Source: Haliotis asinina (taxonomy: Eukaryota; Mollusca; Gastropoda; Lepetellida; Haliotidae). From it: a stretch of 64,000 nucleotides of DNA. The notes beneath the pieces are model-generated. The model was not told the DNA's origin and ran no database searches. It was given only the letters and a program-made list of their open reading frames with translations. How positions within the stretch are numbered: the first letter of the stretch is position 1; the number at the start of each line of letters is the position of its first letter. Positions 58,576-64,000 of this stretch are shown piece after piece. Made by a program: the position numbers and the translations under genes. The DNA lies in assembly GCF_037392515.1 (NCBI RefSeq), contig NC_090280.1:59409504-59473503 (forward strand), in the 5' to 3' direction.

Positions 58576-58734
58576 CAAACAATACTGCTCAGATGTTAGA
58601 TGCTTAGTTTCTGAATATATATATTTGATAGTAACAAATAAGCCCTTTTCAACTGAAAAAGAGCCCCAGTAAGATGAGAAATTTATAACCTGAAGAAATC
58701 TAGACTTGCTTCAATTAGGGCTTCAGCACTGAAG

Positions 58735-58905
58735 GGACAGTTTGGGAACATAATGTGGTTTAGGGACAATGAGTCAGATGCCATTGCAGGGATGGCTAGG
58801 CAATAGGGACAAAAATGTGGTTTAGGGACTGTGAGGCAGACCCCATTGCAGGGATGGCTAGGCATTAGGGATAATAATGTGGTTTAGGGACTATAAGACA
58901 TACTA
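58735..58905. repeat. 62-bp tandem repeat, about 2.5 units
   Basis: AATGTGGTTTAGGGAC recurs at 58752, 58814 and 58876; GCAGGGATGGCTAGGCA(A/T)TAGGGA lies between. Confidence 0.93.
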
Positions 58906-58939
58906 CTCAGATATTTACAAGGATATTCTCAGTTGGGAG

Positions 58940-59040
58940 TTGTTTGCTATTTAACTAGACACTCAACAATATTCCAGAGATATGACTGAAGTCAGGAAAT
59001 TGAGCCAAGACCCAGAGATTGACATCATGAGCATTGATTA
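58940..59040 (-). repeat. Repeat family B, 3' part
   Basis: TTTGCTATTTAACTAGACACTCAACAATATTCCAGAGATATGACTGAAGTC, ATGAGCATTGATTAG. Confidence 0.65.
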
Positions 59041-59067
59041 GAACATTGACCACTCCAAAATTATTTA

Positions 59068-59212
59068 GTAAGTACAGTTTTACGCCAGTTTCAGCAATAT
59101 TCCAGAAATAACATGACAGAGGACACCAGAAATGGGCTTCACACATTGTACCCATGAAGGGAATCAAACTCAAGTCTTCAGCATGATGAGCCAACACTTT
59201 AACCACCCACCC
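59068..59212 (-). repeat. SINE family A copy
   Basis: AGTTTTACGCCAGTTTCAGCAATATTCCAG, GGACACCAGAAATGGGCTTCACACATTGTACCCATGAAGGGAATCAAACTC. Confidence 0.87.
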
Positions 59213-59957
59213 AATATTTTCAGGATCTTAAGAGTGTAGGAAACTAGATCTCTGTGTACAATCAACTCTACAGCTCCAAATATGTACTGATACACTGATA
59301 CCTGTGTCTTGTGCCACACTTCCACTGAGGACCTTGGTATTCAAGACATGGGGGTTATTTGTACTGTGCTAAAAAAACATTACTAGTAGTCACTTGGAGG
59401 AAAACGGTTGCCAGACAGCTATACAGATACACTAAACAGGGGGCAGAATAAAGAAGTTGTTTAATCCGTAAAAATTGTCTTCATTCTTGAACATCTCAAC
59501 TTCCAGAATGCTAATCAAAGAAAACGCTGCACAATTGTGTATTTCACCAAAGACAAAAGCATATTGCAGAAGGTATAGAACACGTGTTGTCAATCACAAT
59601 AAATCTACCAGTGTTTCAGCTACATGTACTGAACCAAGCTGTTCTGGGCAATTAGTGTTGTTTCTTCTTGAGTGGCAGTTTGTTGTCTATTTCGCTATAG
59701 ACATGAGAACACATTGCAGGAAGTTACAGCACTTCAAGTTCTAACATTGAGAACTTTGAACCGCCCAGGACTCTTTGTTATGAAAGAACTGAAGCACTTT
59801 TGTGTGGTAATGTACTAAGGCTTAATTACTTGGTACATGCTGTAAGTTCTGAAGAAACAAGAAGACAATTGTCTGTCTCTTTTGCTATGGACTTGATGAA
59901 TTTACAAACTGCAAACACACTCTGTGACAACAGGAACTTGTACTAAGAGAGACAGAA

Positions 59958-60075
59958 TAGCAACATTCCAGCAATATCACCGCAAAGGAAGTAAAGAGAT
60001 GGGTACCAATGAGGGGAAGTGAACCCAGGTCTTTGGTGTGACAAACCAACACTTAATACCACTAGGCTACCCTAA
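59958..60075 (-). repeat. SINE family A copy, tail truncated
   Basis: AACATTCCAGCAATATCACCGC, GGGTACCAATGAGGGGAAGTGAACCCAGGTCTTTGGTG, ACCACTAGGCTACCC. Confidence 0.82.
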
Positions 60076-60913
60076 AGCACAAAGTCTGAGTCTTGGATAA
60101 CATGGTTGGTTAAGTATGCTCTTTTATAATATAAACAGAATTACATCATAATCTACTGAAAATGACAGTAAGCGCCAGACACAAAAGTTTGAAGACAGAG
60201 TGCAATCACATGGATTATGGGATATCTACAACAAAGAGAGAGCTTGTCCATTTCACTACCGACCCATGCTGAATAAACATCATCATCTGATATTCAAAGA
60301 TATTTCATCAAGATACTTGAAGCATCTTAAATGATAACTCACCGACCAAATCTTGTTCACTACAACAACAATAATTTACTGACAGAGGTTTTATCAGGAG
60401 TCAGACCAACCATTTCCTGTGCCTGTCAAATGTCAGATAAACACTACCATAATGTGTGGAAATGTACATCTCATCCCAATCAAGCTTTGAAATCTATGTC
60501 CCTATCACACAGTTTCCTGCGGTAAAGATAATGCGTTTCAATTACTGCAACTTCCTGCAAATACACTTTGTTGATGTGACAGGACCACAGTGGCTCTCAC
60601 CACGACAGTCAACGATTACAGTTATGACCTACAAATCTCCAGGACATTTAGCTCAGAGAATGGCATGAAGTATAATGGTAATATCAAAGGAATTTGTTGA
60701 ACATTAAACAATCAGAGTATAGGTTTACTGCTTACATGAAATAAGCAGTAGTTGATTAAGAAACATACAGGAATTCCCATGTCAGAAGCTTACCACGTGA
60801 TATATTGTGGTTACATTGTAACACTGTACGTAAAGTTCAACGTATAAAAACAATTAGCATTAATAATGGACATTTATACAGGGCCTGTATCCCGACACTT
60901 GCCTGAAAGCACT

Positions 60914-61171
60914 AAGACGTTATTACCCCTGTTCATCCAAGCTGCTTTAAGGAGCTTAGGTTGTCAGTCATAAGACCTTTCCCATCGGGTACCCATTCGA
61001 AGACGTTATTACCCCAGTTCATCCAAGCTGCTTTAAGGAGCTTAGGTTAACAGTTATAAGACCTTTCCCATCGGGTACCCATTCTAAGGCATTATTACTC
61101 CAGTTCATCCAAGCTGCTTTAAGGAGCTTAGGTTAACAGTTATAAGACCTTTCCCATCGGGTACCCATTCA
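60914..61171 (+). repeat. 86-bp tandem triplication within repeat family C
   Basis: Three units start at 60914, 61000 and 61086, each holding TTCATCCAAGCTGCTTTAAGGAGCTTAGGTT and CCTTTCCCATCGGGTACCCATTC. The last is followed by ACTGCTGGATGAGGAG, as in the other family C copies. Confidence 0.95.
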
Positions 61172-62339
61172 CTGCTGGATGAGGAGAGGCATTTTGAACT
61201 GGATAATTTGAGTAGATTGAGACCTCATGCGAGACATGTGATTCACAAGATTACCTTCTGAGTATGCATGCATTTTTCATAATATTCTTATATATTTGTT
61301 TATAGAAACTTTGATTAACTTCCATATAAATCAATCAACTGTTTTATAGAATATCCAAACAGTTTTTACCAGAAATACAATAAAACAATTCCTTGTCAGA
61401 CATTTTGTACTCAACTCTTGAGACCAACAGCCGGTCTACAAGTACTAAACTTTAAACTAGAAATTAAACTGTTTGAAAAGCAAACAGTGTAGAGTTATTT
61501 ATATGAATGCAGATGAATGCCTATTCATTTGCTGAAAAAACAATATTGGTAATGTTTGTTCTCTTCCGAACATGGTTATGATAACTCAACAAATATACAC
61601 GGGACAAGCATGATATTCCATCCATCATCACACGATACTGACTCTCCAAAGGGAGACAACTCTTAAAAGCAAATATAATTATGTCACAGGTTCAACCATC
61701 CATGCCACCCTTCTCTGGGAAAACAGTCTCAAGGTAGCTAGAGGCCAATGCTACCAAATCACAAAGAAAAATGAATTCATTCTAACCTTCATTTATGTTA
61801 TCAAATTGTTAAGATTTAAGTCATCAGTTTCATCAACATACAACTACAACACAATACCAAACTGACATTGCTTTTCCTAAATCTATAATAGTAATAATAA
61901 CCAAATGGGAACAAAGTGCAAGAAGTAACATAATTGTGAATAAAAGTGAAATAAATTTATTAGTGGCATTGTTGTGTAAAGTTGAAAACAAGTAAATAAA
62001 CAAAATTAAAATTTAAAAAAAAAACACAAGAGAAGACAAAATTCACTAAAATGTTTCATTTAAATACCCAACCCAAAATGTCAGCAACAACCATTCAACA
62101 TGTGCAGGGGTTAACCTAAACCTGGGTTAGCAGGAATTCAATTTAGGAACAATGACTTGTTCAACAAAATTCACCAATGAACATCACCAACACAACAGAA
62201 TACCTACTAGAGAACTTTGTGATGTATGTCCATTCTGCCAATGCAATGAAAGATATCAAAATCAGAAAAATACTTCAACAAAATATAAATAAATCACAGG
62301 AATCTGAATAATTGCTCAAAAACAATAATTATGTCTTTC

Positions 62340-62645
62340 TTACTAGCAAACATCTCTTTCTCGCTCCAAACTTGTCTCTCAAGGTCACCCTCTCTCCCGA
62401 TAATCCTCTCTACAAATTACCCTCTCTCCAATTTACCTTTTCTCCAGATTTCCCTCTTTCAAATTCATCCTTTCTGTTAATTACCCTCTCTCCAATTTAT
62501 CTTCTTTCCAACTTATGCTCTCTCCAGATCAGCCTCTCTCTTTCCAAATTATCCTCTCTCAAGATTACCCTCTCTCTAATTTATCCTCTCTCCAGACTAC
62601 CTTCTCTCCAATTTACCTTCCCTAAAATTTATCCTCTCTCCAATT
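62340..62645 (+). repeat. Pyrimidine-rich degenerate tandem array
   Basis: About 17-bp units of the form AATTTACCCTCTCTCC. The minus strand is a purine-rich GGAGAGAGG tract. The open plus frame over it is a repeat artefact. Confidence 0.85.
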
Positions 62646-62669
62646 TAACAGTTCACCAGACTTTGTTTT

Positions 62670-62880
62670 TAAATACCGCACTCAGCAATATTCCAGTTAC
62701 ATGGAAGTGGTCTGTAAATCATGGAGTCGGTAGCAGACAATCCATTGACCAACAATGTGAGCATTGATCTATGCAAGTGGGATACAACCAAGTCAATGAC
62801 ATGATCACCTGATCCCATTTGTTGCAACTTGTGATCAACATCAGTTACTGCAGACCAGATCTAACCCCAGATCATAATTT
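62670..62880 (-). repeat. Repeat family B copy
   Basis: TTTTTAAATACCGCACTCAGCAATATTCCAGTTACATGGAAGTGGTCTGTAAATCATGGAGTC through CAACCAAGTCAATGACATGATCACCTGATCCC. Confidence 0.85.
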
Positions 62881-63398
62881 GTCTCTCTAAACTTCCCTAT
62901 CTTTTGACTACCATCACTCCAAACCACCATTTCCAAACAACCCAATCTCCGAAGCATAATTCACGCTTAATCCAAATCACACTACACAAACCCTGAATGT
63001 CTTATTTACATTCAGCACACACTTTTTCATGATCATGTCATTCACTGCGTTTTAAAAGTCCAGAAAGACATAAATCTTGATCACCAAATCTGAACTTCAG
63101 ATTCCTGTGAACACATAACAAAACATGTTAAAGTAAAATTGCTCATGTCTTTCAAGACGATAGGAAATAAGGAAACTTGAAATTTGATAGCTAAAAAGTA
63201 AATCAGATCTTTCTAAAGAAATCAGGGGTTGACAGATCTTCGAGACCCCTAGCCCATGAACAGGAGAAATAGCATTAGGAAGGCAGTAGCTCTTGGTTCA
63301 GTGGGCTATGGCTAGTCGATGCCGTATACTAACACAAATGTTTCAGAAAACCCAATTATCTCATGCATAATAAATCTTTCATTCCAGGATATACTGAC

Positions 63399-63545
63399 CC
63401 CAACAAATAAGGGTACACATGAAAGCGCAAGTGTTTTTTAATATTTACCAAGATTCTGTAAAAACATTGGCTGCACCGTGGGCAAAAATATTAAAAAAAA
63501 ATAAAGGAACCATGCGATGAAGTGGTGTTCCCTTATTTGTTCTCA
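63399..63545. mobile_element. Small hairpin element (MITE-like)
   Basis: CAACAAATAAGGGTACAC faces GTGTTCCCTTATTTGTTC, and the inner parts also pair imperfectly around AATATTT. About 147 bp, AT-rich, non-coding. Confidence 0.6.
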
Positions 63546-63957
63546 GTGTACATTTTTATAGCAATAAAAAACAAATGTGTGTTCTTGAATGCCTTTGAGA
63601 TTTATACATACATTCAAACACCAGCCAATAGGCCACTCGGTTTATTTTTTTACTTCAACATATAAATCAACATTTTTAAGAACAGACTTTACGTCATGTT
63701 TTATTTGAACAGTGTATGTATGTTACAATGGTGCATAGGACAAGATGATGGATTCATCTTCCTGCTTCCAGTGTCACACTGAAGTAGATTGCATGTTCCT
63801 ACTGTGTTGTCATCAATAGGTTATGCCTGTACCTTCAACACAGTACAAAGTTTAAACATAACAGTGTCATTAAAGTTGGTGCGAGAAAGTTACAGTTTCA
63901 TATTACTTTTCATTTTTGAAAGAAAACTCAGCCAACAAAGTGGAAGAACTGATTAAA

Positions 63958-64000
63958 TGAGTGTGTTTTTAAACTGCTTTTAGCAATATTCCGCTTTAAC
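63958..64000 (-). repeat. SINE family A, 3' end cut by the window
   Basis: GAGTGTGTTTTTAAACTGCTTTTAGCAATATTCCGC is the start of the shared tail read in reverse. Confidence 0.65.

Larger units (their letters stand above)
39212..64000. other. 24.8 kb without recognised exons (large intron or upstream region)
   Basis: Searched by eye on both strands for myosin motor motifs (P-loop GESGAGKT-type, switch I/II, relay, converter) and none was found. It consists of AT-rich DNA with seven tandem arrays and many SINE copies. Introns downstream in the same gene are 0.3-2 kb. Confidence 0.55.

Noticed and set aside
62312-62767. 151-codon plus frame
   Set aside because: Runs through the pyrimidine-rich array and then a family B copy; composition is Leu/Ser/Pro low complexity.

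Overview
The window looks like nuclear DNA of a marine gastropod mollusc, probably abalone-like (Haliotis). That placement is an inference from three things: AT-rich intron-rich sequence with GT-AG introns, a secreted fucolectin-type lectin gene of the kind abundant in molluscs, and a very high density of two short interspersed repeats (called A and B below) that share a 3' tail of the form GCTGGAATATTGCT....GCGGCGTAAAAC followed by (ACTC)n. No bacterial, viral or organellar genes were seen.

Layout. (1) 0.18-4.4 kb, minus strand: a three-exon fucolectin (F-type lectin / FTP domain) gene with signal peptide. A 1273-bp mariner transposon with an almost intact DD34D transposase sits in its second intron in the opposite orientation. 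(2) 4.4-11.1 kb: repeat-rich intergenic DNA, with one unrecognised coding-like terminal exon on the minus strand (6.44-6.76 kb). (3) 11.1-14.5 kb, plus strand: a complete four-exon gene for ZMAT5 (U11/U12-20K), a protein of the minor spliceosome. (4) 14.5-25.1 kb: a convergent gap holding 3'UTRs, tandem repeats and an 832-bp element with terminal inverted repeats. (5) 25.1-39.2 kb, minus strand: twenty consecutive exons of a class XVIII myosin, running from the end of the converter through one IQ motif and the whole coiled-coil tail to an acidic Ser-rich C-terminus. All junctions are phase-compatible, giving about 832 codons. (6) 39.2-64.0 kb: no myosin motor exon was found. The stretch is filled with tandem arrays (32-bp, 22-bp, 99-bp, 86-bp and 62-bp units, a tetranucleotide tract and a pyrimidine-rich array) and SINE copies. 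It is most simply one very large intron, or the region upstream of a tail-only transcript.

The three genes have no evident common pathway: the lectin is an extracellular glycan binder, ZMAT5 acts in nuclear U12-type splicing, and myosin XVIII is an actin-associated scaffold. The most unusual material is in the non-coding DNA. It includes a 17-unit 99-bp array open on both strands with a duplicated six-unit block, a 22-bp array of about 67 units with a three-state variable base, a 58/59-identical 59-bp hairpin, several small TIR elements, two repeat families with the same tail, and a strong orientation bias of those repeats along the myosin locus. All family calls are by eye; no database or alignment was run.
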